Positions 26,861 to 36,447 of a stretch of 64,000 bases of DNA are shown piece by piece. The notes beneath the pieces are model-generated. The model did not search any database, was not told the DNA's origin, and saw nothing but the letters and a program-made list of their open reading frames with translations. Source of the DNA: Crossaster papposus (taxonomy: Eukaryota; Echinodermata; Asteroidea; Velatida; Solasteridae); NCBI GenBank assembly GCA_037893245.1, contig JBAIAA010000095.1, positions 186,001-250,000 of the forward strand, written 5' to 3'. Position numbers and translations under genes: made by a program. How positions within the stretch are numbered: position 1 is the first letter of the stretch; the number at the start of each line of letters is the position of its first letter.

Positions 26861-27093
26861 CCAGTTCGCCTGGATTATTTTAACATCACCGAGCCGAGGG
26901 GCGGGATTATTTTTTAACGAAACTCGATCTGAAGCAGGTTCAGGCCGATAGTGCCGGGAAGCACACCCACGCATTTCCGGCCTTGCTCGCTGCTGACAGA
27001 TATTTCCGAACTTGAACTTGGCGTGTTTATGCGTCATTCGTTTTGAATTTGGGGAAAACTTTGCGTTTATATACGTCATCCGGCGCGAACTGG
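26861..27093. mobile_element. TTAA-inserting MITE in alpha
   Basis: TTAA at 26857-26860 and 27094-27097, with the same target and orientation as 16122-16353 and only a few base differences, so the two alpha segments share the insertion by descent. Confidence 0.88.
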
Positions 27094-27253
27094 TTAAAAA
27101 AACTTTTGGGATGAAATTTCAGTTTGCCATTTTGCAGCTGTTTCTCCATTCGTAGCTCAGCACTGCCCGATTGTGGCATACCACGTTACATTACATGTGT
27201 ACATGTATTGCTAACGTGCCATGTGGGTCCATTGATGTGCAGTCCCATTATTA

Positions 27254-27849
27254 GTCTCATTCATTCCAGTTCGATCATCGATTAGTTCTGGATTTTCTTT
27301 ATTCTTCATACAAATGCCAGCCAGATGTGTTGCTGCAGGTTGCGGCAACACCAATAAAGCGGGTGTTAGCATGCATACATTTCCAATCATAAACTTCCAG
27401 TCATCATTAACACTAAGTTGGATTAATTTTGGCAATGTTTTCCAATTATGTGACCTGGTACTTCAAAATCAGGCAAAGAGTCAATTTTGAGTTATCACAT
27501 TTCGCAGCAAAAAATTGCTCTTTCAAATGCTACTTTGCTCTTGTAAATATTCCAAAGCTAAGCTATTAAATTGTATCAATTCTAAACAAAATCTTGAACA
27601 AAGAGTCATTTTTGTGAATAATCTTGCGTCTCTAAAAGTGTTTTAAAATACTTTTGGGATGAAATTTCAGTTTGCCATTTTGCAGCTGTTTCTCCATTCG
27701 TAGCTCAGCCCTGCTTGATTTTGGCATACCACGTTACATTAAATTACATGTATACATGTATTGCTAACGTGCCATTACTTTGAGGGGAAGAGCTTTTACA
27801 CTGGTCGCTCACTCAGATTACCTTGCCCAATAAAGACTTTTCCACAGAT
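27254..27849. repeat. Second, partial alpha segment in tandem
   Basis: From ATTCATTCCAGTTCGATC onward the alpha sequence starts again, without its upstream part, and runs to the zinc-finger stop. It belongs to the other alpha subfamily (FQSSLTLSWINFG), so this module was formed by recombination between two unlike alphas. Confidence 0.75.
27314..27490 (+). pseudogene. THAP-domain N-terminal half, module 6 (second copy)
   Basis: MPARCVAAGCGNTNKAGVSM, then a longer tail ending QNQAKSQF, 58 residues, as in the copy at 35863. The tail does not supply the missing THAP Cys and His. Confidence 0.5.
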
Positions 27850-29769
27850 CTAACAAACAAATGGTTTCTCACTGGTGTGAATCATTTCATGTTTCTTTAG
27901 GTTAGATTGACTTGAAAAAGCTTTGCCACAGGTTTCACAAACAAACGGTTTCTCACCAGTGTGAATCCTCTCATGTTTTTTAAGATTACTTTGTTGAGAA
28001 AAAGCTATGCCACAGGTTTTACAAACAAATGGTTTCTCACCAGTGTGAATCCTCTCATGTCCTTTAAGTTGACTTCGTGTAGTAAAAGCTTTTCCACAGG
28101 TTTCACAAACAAACGGTTTTTCACCAGTGTGAATCCTCTCATGTCCTTTAAGATTGTGTCGGTGAATAAAAGCTTTACCACAGGTCTCACAAACAAATAG
28201 CTTCTCACCAGTGTGAATCCTTTTGTGCATCTTTAAACTATTTTGGACTGTAAACGCTTTCCCACATGTTACACAAACAAATGGTTTCTCACCAGAGTGA
28301 ATCTTCTTATGTTCTTTAAAATTCGGTCGGTGAGTAAAAGCTTTACCACAGGTCTCACAAACAAATGGCTTCTCACCAGTGTGAATCCTCTCATGTCCTT
28401 TAAGATGACTTCGTGTAGTAAAATCTTTACCACAGGTCTCACAAACAAATGGTTTTTCACCAGAGTGAATCCTGTCATGTTCTTTAAGACGACTTCGTTG
28501 AGCAAAAGCTTTACCACAGGTCTCGCAAACAAATGGTTTCTCACCAGTGTGAATCCTCTCATGTTCTTTAAGATGACTTCCTTGAGCAAAAGCTTTACCA
28601 CAGGTCTCGCAAACAAATGGTTTCTCACCAGAGTGAATCCTGTCATGTTTCTTTAAATCATGTCGTGTAGTAAAAGCTTTCCCACAGTTTTCACAAACAA
28701 ATGGTTTCTCACCAGTGTGAATCCTCTCATGTTCTTTAAGATGACTTCGTTGAGCAAAAGCTTTACCACAGGTCTCACAAACAAATGGTTTCTCACCAGA
28801 GTGAATTCTGTCGTGTTTCTTTAAATCATGTCGTGTAGTAAAAGCTTTCCCACAGGTTTCACAAACAAATGGTTTTTCACCAGTGTGAATCCTCTCATGT
28901 TCTTTAAGATGACTTCGTCGAGTAAAAGCTTTACCACAGGTCTCACAAACAAATGGTTTCTCACCAGTGTGAATCCTGTCATGTTCTTTAAGACGACTTC
29001 GTTGAGCAAAAGCTTTACCACAGGTTTCACAAACAAATGGTTTCTCACCAGTGTGGATTCTGTCATGCTTCTTTAGACTATTTCGTTGTGTAAAACCTTG
29101 TCCACAGGTCTCGCAAACAAATGGTTTCTCACCAGAGTGAATCCTGTCATGTTTCTTTAAATCATGTCGTGTAGTAAAAGCTTTCCCACAGTTTTCACAA
29201 ACAAATGGTTTCTCACCAGTGTGAATCCTCTCATGTTCTTTAAGATGACTTCGTTGAGCAAAAGCTTTACCACAGGTCTCACAAACAAATGGTTTCTCAC
29301 CAGAGTGAATTCTGTCGTGTTTCTTTAAATCATGTCGTGTAGTAAAAGCTTTCCCACAGGTTTCACAAACAAATGGTTTTTCACCAGTGTAAATCCTCTC
29401 ATGTTCTTTAAGATGACTTCGTTGAGTAAAAGCTTTACCACAGGTCTCACAAACAAATGGTTTCTCACCAGTGTGAATCCTCTCATGTTCTTTAAGATGA
29501 CTTCGTCGAGTAAAAGCTTTACCACAGGTTTCACAAACAAATGGTTTCTCACCAGTGTGGATTATGTCATGCTTCTTTAGACTATTTCGTTGTGTAAAAC
29601 CTTGTCCACAGGTCTCACAAACGAACGGTTTCTCATCATTGTGAACCCTGCCATGTCTCATTAGACTATTTTGGTGTGTAAAAGCTTGACCACAGGTCTC
29701 ACAAACAAACTGTTTCTCTCCGTTGTTGACCCTCTGGTAGCAAATCGGTTCAGGTCCTTCTGTGTCCAT
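27850..29769 (-). CDS. C2H2 zinc-finger protein, type A, 22 fingers
   Basis: A complete 639-residue frame: [20 protein letters not shown], 22 fingers and SEKPFVC. It is the largest intact type A array. Helices run HQNSLMR, QRNSLKK, RRSHLKE, QRSHLKE, TRHDLKK, QRSHLKE, TRHDLKK, QRNSLKK, QRSRLKE, RRSHLKE, TRHDLKK, QRSHLKE, TRHDLKK, QGSHLKE and so on. The block around RRSHLKE-TRHDLKK-QRSHLKE-TRHDLKK appears twice, and most of the gene at 16581 can be found inside it, so it grew by in-frame block duplication. The linker after finger 1 is VHNDEK, and finger 4 has YTGEK. No disruptions seen. Expected nuclear DNA-binding protein. Confidence 0.87.
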   Translation of the reverse strand: MDTEGPEPICYQRVNNGEKQFVCETCGQAFTHQNSLMRHGRVHNDEKPFVCETCGQGFTQRNSLKKHDIIHTGEKPFVCETCGKAFTRRSHLKEHERIHTGEKPFVCETCGKAFTQRSHLKEHERIYTGEKPFVCETCGKAFTTRHDLKKHDRIHSGEKPFVCETCGKAFAQRSHLKEHERIHTGEKPFVCENCGKAFTTRHDLKKHDRIHSGEKPFVCETCGQGFTQRNSLKKHDRIHTGEKPFVCETCGKAFAQRSRLKEHDRIHTGEKPFVCETCGKAFTRRSHLKEHERIHTGEKPFVCETCGKAFTTRHDLKKHDRIHSGEKPFVCETCGKAFAQRSHLKEHERIHTGEKPFVCENCGKAFTTRHDLKKHDRIHSGEKPFVCETCGKAFAQGSHLKEHERIHTGEKPFVCETCGKAFAQRSRLKEHDRIHSGEKPFVCETCGKDFTTRSHLKGHERIHTGEKPFVCETCGKAFTHRPNFKEHKKIHSGEKPFVCVTCGKAFTVQNSLKMHKRIHTGEKLFVCETCGKAFIHRHNLKGHERIHTGEKPFVCETCGKAFTTRSQLKGHERIHTGEKPFVCKTCGIAFSQQSNLKKHERIHTGEKPFVCETCGKAFSSQSNLKKHEMIHTSEKPFVC

Positions 29770-30206
29770 TTTGCTCAAGTGTTTTTCTTGACCCCAACAC
29801 TCCAGAATTCTCACATTTAGGCCGACTAAATTACTGCATCAGTCTGAAGTTTTAGATGTAACAGACATCTAAATTGTAGGTCAGGTAGCCACTGGTGACA
29901 CAATACATCATGACGCACTGCAGACACAGCTAGCTGTTTTTAGATGAAACAACAATTCAAATTATAATGGCTTTTCCCCAAAAGGCAAAATGCCTGCATT
30001 TTGATTTTTGCCCCTGAATGCGAGCTTTGATTTCATGCAAACCAGAAAAAAGAATCTGTTAACCCTAACAACACTACAACAGTCCTCAATCCTCCAAAAT
30101 CATTATGATTTTGCACACACACTAGATAGTTAGAGTTAATGGCATTAATTTGACATAGTTTACTTCAAGTTTACTCCTGGAAACACTCGAACATTGCGAC
30201 GGTTAA

Positions 30207-30413
30207 TCAGTTTGCACCGGAGGACGTATACATACACTAGAGGTTTTCCGCAGACTTAGAACAGATGACGCATAAACAAGTCACGAGCAAGGCCGGAAAT
30301 GTCTGTCAGCTGTGAGTAAAGCAGGAAATGAACTCGCCTCGGATTGAGTTTCGTTAAATTATTCCCTCGCCTTGGCTCGGTGTTGGTGTTAAAATAATCC
30401 TGGCGCGAACTGG
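30207..30413. mobile_element. TTAA element, old copy in gamma
   Basis: TTAA at 30203-30206 and 30414-30417. Homologue of 3146-3350 and 18189-18404. Confidence 0.75.
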
Positions 30414-30652
30414 TTAATGATATAATTAGTACCTGCTTGACCATCAATAGATAATATTCGGAAACCTTCGGACATTTCCAAAAATTTGAGGACTGAATCT
30501 AGGACTCAGTAGAACACGCGACATGGCCTAATAATTCATAACAATTTAGCAAATTTTGGGAGTCTGGGAACCAGACTACTTTTTGTTGGTGGACTCTAGG
30601 AGAATTGTTTTAAGTACATTGTACTGTACTAGTAAATTAGTATATTACTATG

Positions 30653-30811
30653 GTCAACTCGTACCCAAGTCAACCCGTACCCCAAATGTTACACCCAAGT
30701 CAAGTTGTACCCGAGTCAACTCGTACCCGTGCGCGCGTGGAAAGACGTTGGAGAGCTAGAGGTACGGTAGCGTCATTTTAGCGTCATTGTGCACGTGACA
30801 GACGAGTTGAC
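30653..30811. repeat. GTCAACTCGTACC inverted-repeat element
   Basis: Homologue of 3776-3923. Confidence 0.5.
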
Positions 30812-31355
30812 TCGGGGCACAATAACTCAAATCTTTTGCCTCTCTTACCAAATCTCTTTCCCAAACAATTCTCCGTAGCCGTTTGATTTGGCATCGCTTT
30901 TTCTTTCGCGAGACTGGCTATTCTTTCATTGCTCTAAGTCCTAAATACCAGTATTTGTTAAAGACTGTTTACCTTCTCTAAATTACGCCGGCAAAACTAC
31001 CGTTTACGATCCGACCGGATTGCACTTCCGGCCGTCTACTAATACTAGCTTCAAGAAGAAAAAACAGCGCCCTCTGTAGACTTTTGTTTAACACCGGCAC
31101 CGGCCACATTAATCATTCCTCCATGATTATGCACATGGCCGGTAATTCTGGACACAATTTAATACATGTACATGTACCCAGGTAAAAGCATGAAACAATT
31201 TAATTTTGTTCCGTCTCCCTCCTAGCCTTGACCAACTTATCGAGCCTAGTATATTACCTGAACCAATAAAGGAAACTACCGAGCCGTCGCTAGCATTTTT
31301 GAGATATGGCTGACACAACAAGAGGGCGCTGTTTGATTTAGGTAAATACAAAATC

Positions 31356-31360
31356 GGGGT

Positions 31361-31390
<30 letters not shown>
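31356..31390. repeat. G homopolymer run
   Basis: About 35 bases, G throughout except one T. Same site as 4829 and 19314. Confidence 0.9.
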
Positions 31391-31392
<2 letters not shown>

Positions 31393-32029
31393 TACATGCT
31401 ACACCGGCTGTACACCGGGTTAGGCAAGTATTAATATTAAAGCAAAACAAAAAGTTTTCTCCAACACGAGAGGTTAATCTCTATCAATAGTACTAGTAGA
31501 GATATCTCTGTTTCGGACGTACAAAGTTAACATTAAATTTGAATTCATAAATACCTGGAACAGTTTAGACATTCCTATTGGTCGAGAGCCCGTCACGTGG
31601 CCGGTATTAAACGGACGATAAAGACATGGCTGGAAGTGTTTAAACCACTGACCTCTATACATGGACAGATCATCATTGTTTCATTTTGAAGTCGGCATGC
31701 GGAGAAGTGCAACCGGCGGCGATTTTTTTTCCGTACCACTAACGCGTCAATTTGCCCGTTTCATTCGAATTGGGCGACTTGAATGGAGACCAAAGCGAGC
31801 GCTTCAATACGAATCGATTTTGATACGCGCGGAACGTATGACTAGAGCTAATGTGCTTCAGGAAGCACGGATATCAGCCTAAATAGTCTTTTGTAAGGCT
31901 TGTGTGAACCGCCTCGCACTAACCACTTGGTGATGACTACCACTCCCAAATTGCAAAAGCATCTAACCAAGTTTGACTGAACTAGTATAGAAGAAAATAC
32001 ATTTGATATGCTTCAATATAATGACCTCT

Positions 32030-32930
32030 ACTGACCATTAGTTGACCAGTGGCCAAATTAATTAGATCAAGGCTGTGGGAGAAGCATTTCGTTATTTTGA
32101 CAAAAAATGACCCCTACTGACCATTAGGTGACCACTGGTCAAATTCTGTGAACAACTTTTACGAGTTAATTAGATCAAGGCTGTGGGAGAATCATTTCGT
32201 TATTTTGAAAAGAAAATTACCCCTACTGACCATTAGGTGACCAATGGCCAAATTTTGACCCCTACTGACCATTAGGTGACCATTGGCCAAATTAATTAAA
32301 CCAAGACTGTGGGAGAAGAAGCATTTCGTAATTTTGAAGAAAATGACCCCTGCTGACCATTAGGTGACCACTGGCCAAATTCTGTGAACAACTTTTACGA
32401 GTTAATTAAATCAAGGCTGTGGGAGAAGCATTTCGTTATTTTGAAAGGAAAATGACCCCTACTGACCATTAGGTGACCAATGGTCAAATTCTGACCCTTC
32501 TGACCATTAGGTGACCATTGGCCAAATTAATTGGACCAAGACTGTGGGAGAAGAAGCATTTCGTAATTTTAAAGAAAATGACCCCTGCTGACCATTAGGT
32601 GACCATTGGCCAAATTATCGGTGTACACCCTATATGAGGCTTGGTCCAGATATATAACTGACCAAGTTTGACATGAATTGGATCAAAACTTTGGGAGAAG
32701 CAGCATTTCCTAATTTTGAAGAAAATGACCCCTACTGACCATCTGGTGACCACTGGCCAAATTCTGTGAACAACTTTTATGAGGCATGGTCCAGAGATGT
32801 AACTGGCCAAGTTTGACAATAATTGGACCAAGACTGTGGAAGAAGTAGCATTTTGTATTTTTAAAGAAAATGACCACTAGTGACCACTAGGTGACGTTTG
32901 ACCACACCTGCTGATCACTACAGATAGAAC
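32030..32930. repeat. Tandem repeat with TGACC half-site pairs
   Basis: About nine diverged units built on CCCCTACTGACCATTAGG, then TGACCACTGGCCAAATT, alternating with longer units containing GACCAAGACTGTGGGAGAAG and CATTTCGTAATTTTGAA. Unit length alternates between about 60 and 120 bases. No frame is conserved through it. Confidence 0.8.
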
Positions 32931-33025
32931 TCTGGTCAAGGAAGATCCTGTCCAAATTTGGTTGAAATCGGTCAAAGAATTTGGCAGATATTGAATTTGG
33001 CAGATTTTTTTGTGAGCGTTTGCCC

Positions 33026-33065
<40 letters not shown>
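33026..33065. repeat. GAAA microsatellite
   Basis: About ten GAAA units, followed by ATATCAGCC...GGCTGATAT, a short inverted repeat. Confidence 0.9.
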
Positions 33066-33715
33066 GCGACGAATACAATATATCAGCCTGCTTCGCACGG
33101 CTGATATAAAGACCAACGACGTTGACAGCCACAATTCACCAAAATTAATGGATACAGTCCCTAGTTAATTGTATACAGTCCCTAGTTTTTCGTATACACG
33201 ACTTTTATACCTTTTTCTATTAACCCAAATTATTGGTTAATAATCTCATCTAGATAGGGTCTTATAGAAAAAGTTATAAAAGTCTCTATTCAAGTCGCCC
33301 CATTCCAATGAAACGGGTAAATTGACGCGTTAGTGGTACGGAAAGAAAAATCGCCAACCGGCGGACCCACGACGTCACTCTGTGAGCCAATGAAATGTCT
33401 AGGTGTTGGTACGATACGTATTACGTAATGTTTATAAATACAAAATGTACAGAGTAAATCCACTGACCTCTACACCTGGACATTTCATTGGCTCACAGCA
33501 GTGACGTCTCGGGTCCGCCATGTTGCACTTCCAGTTCGCGCCGACTTCAAGTGTTAGCACAGCAGAATATGGACAATGATCCGTCCAGGTACGTGTGAGG
33601 TCAGTGGTTTAAACCCAGTTGGCAACAAAAGTGGCCTCCGCACATGGACAACATTATTCCTATCTCGGCGTTGCGCGACTGGTTGCGCGTCATTCCGTAT
33701 TTGGAGTGACGTCAC

Positions 33716-34150
33716 ATTTTCGATAAATATTTATTTTAATCAAAGAAGCCAAATTGTTGCTCCGAAAGTGGGTGGGTTATGAAGCTCAGGGAAATTTGGG
33801 GTAAAGAGAATAATTATTTTTAAACCCTTTTTTAAATGAGTTGTAATTTAAATCCATACAAGATGAATTAATAAATATAATCTTCTTGGCGAAGCCTGAA
33901 AAGTTGATGTAAAAATATCGTCTGCTTTCTCGGCGCTATTTTTGTTGTGACGTCATAATTTCTAGAGTTATTTACTTTTGTGAAAGAAGATAAATTGTTT
34001 TCCCCCCTAAAAAGGTGGGTTTCGGAGATCAGGAAATCTGGGATGAGAAAATAATTATACTTCAAACCATTTTTAAATAAATTGTAATTTAAAACCATTG
34101 AAAAAAAAGCAATAAATGCAAACCTCTTGACCGAGCCTGAAAAGTTCATG
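33716..34150. repeat. Diverged tandem duplication, about 235-base unit
   Basis: Two units share AATAATTAT, ATTGTAATTTAAA, ATAAATAYAA and GAGCCTGAAAAGTT in the same order, near 33800-33906 and 34045-34150, with matching upstream GTGGGT-containing starts near 33769 and 34013. Confidence 0.55.
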
Positions 34151-34399
34151 TTAAAATAGCGTACAGCTCTGGGAACGAGGTTGCCAATGCAGTGATGTCC
34201 ATTTAGTCTGGTTCATAGTAAATACGCTTTATTGCATGTATTGTGTAGAGCGACAGAGGCGGAAAAATGTTATTTGACAGTGGCCCATGAACATGGATAG
34301 GGGAAAACACACAGAATGGCGAAACACCGAAATTTACTTGCGACAATTTTCCGCGATTTGTTGGGCTTTTTAGCTGAATTTTACAAAAAGGTATTCATG

Positions 34400-34556
34400 A
34401 ATGGGAATAATTGTGTGTTCGGTCAGTATTAATCACTCTATTTAATACCGCTTAGAGTCTGGGTGCTGATAATTTCGGCGAGGGTAATTATCAGCACCCA
34501 GACTCCAAGCGGTATTAAACAGAGTGATTAAAACCTCTCGAACACACATTTATTCC
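34400..34556. mobile_element. Near-perfect 155-base hairpin MITE
   Basis: Arms of about 70 bases: GGGAATAATTGTGTGTTCG...GTCTGGGTGCTGATAATT and the inverse AATTATCAGCACCCAGAC...CGAACACACATTTATTCCC, around a loop of about ten bases (CGGCGAGGG). Few mismatches, so it is a young foldback element or a strong structured RNA locus. Confidence 0.75.
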
Positions 34557-35086
34557 CTTATTAATAATAGCGATATCTCTAGAAACAAAACACCTTTTAT
34601 TACAAAAGAGATATTTCTATTATAAATGTAAATATATATATTTATAATATAGATATCTGTATTAATAATATAGATATATGTTATTAAAAGAGATATCTCT
34701 ATTATTGATAGACACTGGCATAATTATTATTATCTCCGCATCGGCGGCCCACGCGCGTTGCATACCGCGATTAGGACTTCTTGCAACCAACACAACTATT
34801 GGCGCTAAAGAAATTTCAAAAGAAGCATAGGATTTTCTTTTTAATATACATTTGTTTCTTTCTTTGGTAATAACTGATAACAAGTGATAACATCACCCAA
34901 AATCCGAAAAGGAGAATGTCTAAAACCTAGTTTTAGTTTAGTGAATACTCTTCAAGTAAACAGTATAAATATTCTACATCATTCTGATCACGGTAAGTTT
35001 CGTTAACAGGCCGTTCTATTTCAAAAAATCAATTGTTTACTGATCTTTTGAAATCACCGATATATATAAATCCCAAAAGCATGCGA

Positions 35087-35201
35087 GTCGACTTGTCTCA
35101 ACGGTCGACTTGTCTTTCCATTTATCGGACATACGGTCGAGTTGTCTCAACGGGCGAGTTGTCTTAACGGTCGAGTTGTCTCAACGGTCGACTTGTCTGA
35201 C
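35087..35201. repeat. GTCGAC short tandem array
   Basis: Homologue of 5544-5673, right end of the 13223-type element. Confidence 0.65.
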
Positions 35202-35862
35202 CCCCGTTTCTTTTTATTATACGAGTGGAATTCTTTCATTATGAAGAAACGTACAGCAAAGAGAGAAAACAAATTGACACCAGGCACGAACTGGTTCATG
35301 AATTTGTCTGTGTCATATTTCGTTGTTTTTAAAATTGATCCACATACACCGTGTCCCAAAGATCAAGGTTTGACCCCGGTGAAGGGTTTAGTGGAGAATG
35401 TCAAACGAAGCTGGAGCATATACAAACAAACACAATATCTGCCAGGAACTGATAATTAGCGTATTTTCTATTTGGATTCCATTTAATATTCCACACAACT
35501 ACAGACAAACATGTGATTATAAATAAACAAACTGTGACAAGTTATTTTAATTGTTAAAAATTTAAGGGGTCTAGGTAATGTGTTTTTTGTGTTTTTTGTG
35601 TTTTTTATTAGCTTAAATAAAATATTATATTTGAATGAGTGATTTCTAGACTCCAGACTAGCCGCCCGAAAATGGTACATGCACCTTATTGGCATTAAAA
35701 ATGTGCATAATCGTGACGTACAATTGGGAACTCGTTGGCCGGCCAGTAGCTGAGCTACAGCGGCCAGGCTGCTACGCACGTGCAATCGATGCAGAATCAT
35801 TCTTTCCACCGCAGTCAGTTCGATCATCGATTAGTTCTGGATTTTCTTTATTCTTCATAAAA

Positions 35863-36039
35863 ATGCCAGCCAGATGTGTTGCTGCAGGTTGCGGCAACAC
35901 CAATAAAGCTGGTGTTAGCATGCATACATTTCCAATCATAAACTTCCAGTCATCATTAACACTAAGTTGGATTAATTTTGGCAATGTTTTCCAATTATGT
36001 GACCTGGTACGTCAAAATCAGGCAAAGAGTCAATTTTGA
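35863..36039 (+). pseudogene. THAP-domain N-terminal half, module 7
   Basis: MPARCVAAGCGNTNKAGVSM, then HTFP, with the longer 58-residue tail ending AKSQF. The alpha segment is about 35297-36447. Confidence 0.5.
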
Positions 36040-36061
36040 GTTATCACATTTCCCAGCAAAA

Positions 36062-36177
36062 ACTTGCTCTTTTCAAATGCCACTTTGCTCTTATAAATAT
36101 TCCAAAGCTAAGCTATTAAACTTGCTCTTTTCAAATGCCACTTTGCTCTTATAAATATTCCAAAGCTAAGCTATTAA
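36062..36177. repeat. Perfect 58-base tandem duplication
   Basis: ACTTGCTCTTTTCAAATGCC...GCTAAGCTATTAA occurs twice head to tail, in alpha only at this module. A very recent local slip or unequal exchange. Confidence 0.9.
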
Positions 36178-36447
36178 ATTGTATCAATTCTAAACAAAAT
36201 CTTGAACAAAGAGTCACTTTTGTGAAAAATCTTGCGTCTCTAAAAGTGTTTAAAAATACTTTTGGGATGAAATTTCAGTTTGCCATTTTGCAGCTGTTTC
36301 TCCATTCGTAGCTCAGCCCTGCTTGATTTTGGAATACCGCATTACATGTATACATGTATAGCTAACGTGCCATTACTTTGAGGGGAAGAGCTTTTACACT
36401 GGTCGCTCACCGAGATTGCCTTGCCCAATAAAGACTTTTCCACAGAT

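Larger units (their letters stand above)
29770..31480. repeat. Module gamma, copy 4 (first part)
   Basis: Gene-proximal flank of the 22-finger type A gene with a TTAA element (30207-30413), GTCAACTCG inverted repeat (30653-30811) and G run (31356-31390). It continues after the insertion, from 34561 to 35086. No gene seen. Confidence 0.7.
31545..34560. mobile_element. 3.0-kb composite insertion with inverted arms, satellite and hairpin
   Basis: Absent from the sibling gamma modules. Inverted arms: TTTAAACCACTGACCTC near 31640 and its inverse near 33600; CCGTACCACTAACGCGTCAA near 31736 and its inverse near 33335. Between them lie a 0.9-kb tandem repeat (32030-32930) and a GAAA microsatellite. 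To the right are a diverged tandem duplication (33716-34150) and a long hairpin (34400-34556). No transposase-like frame is visible, so it is a non-autonomous long-inverted-repeat element or several nested ones. Confidence 0.6.
31481..34711. mobile_element. AT-rich palindromic MITE, copy 3, split by insertion
   Basis: The left 64 bases (31481-31544) and the right 150 bases (34561-34711) together match 19618-19824. The 3.0 kb between them is foreign. Confidence 0.7.

Noticed and set aside
33868-34149. 93-residue - strand frame
   Set aside because: It lies in a diverged non-coding tandem duplication and is not kept in the other unit.
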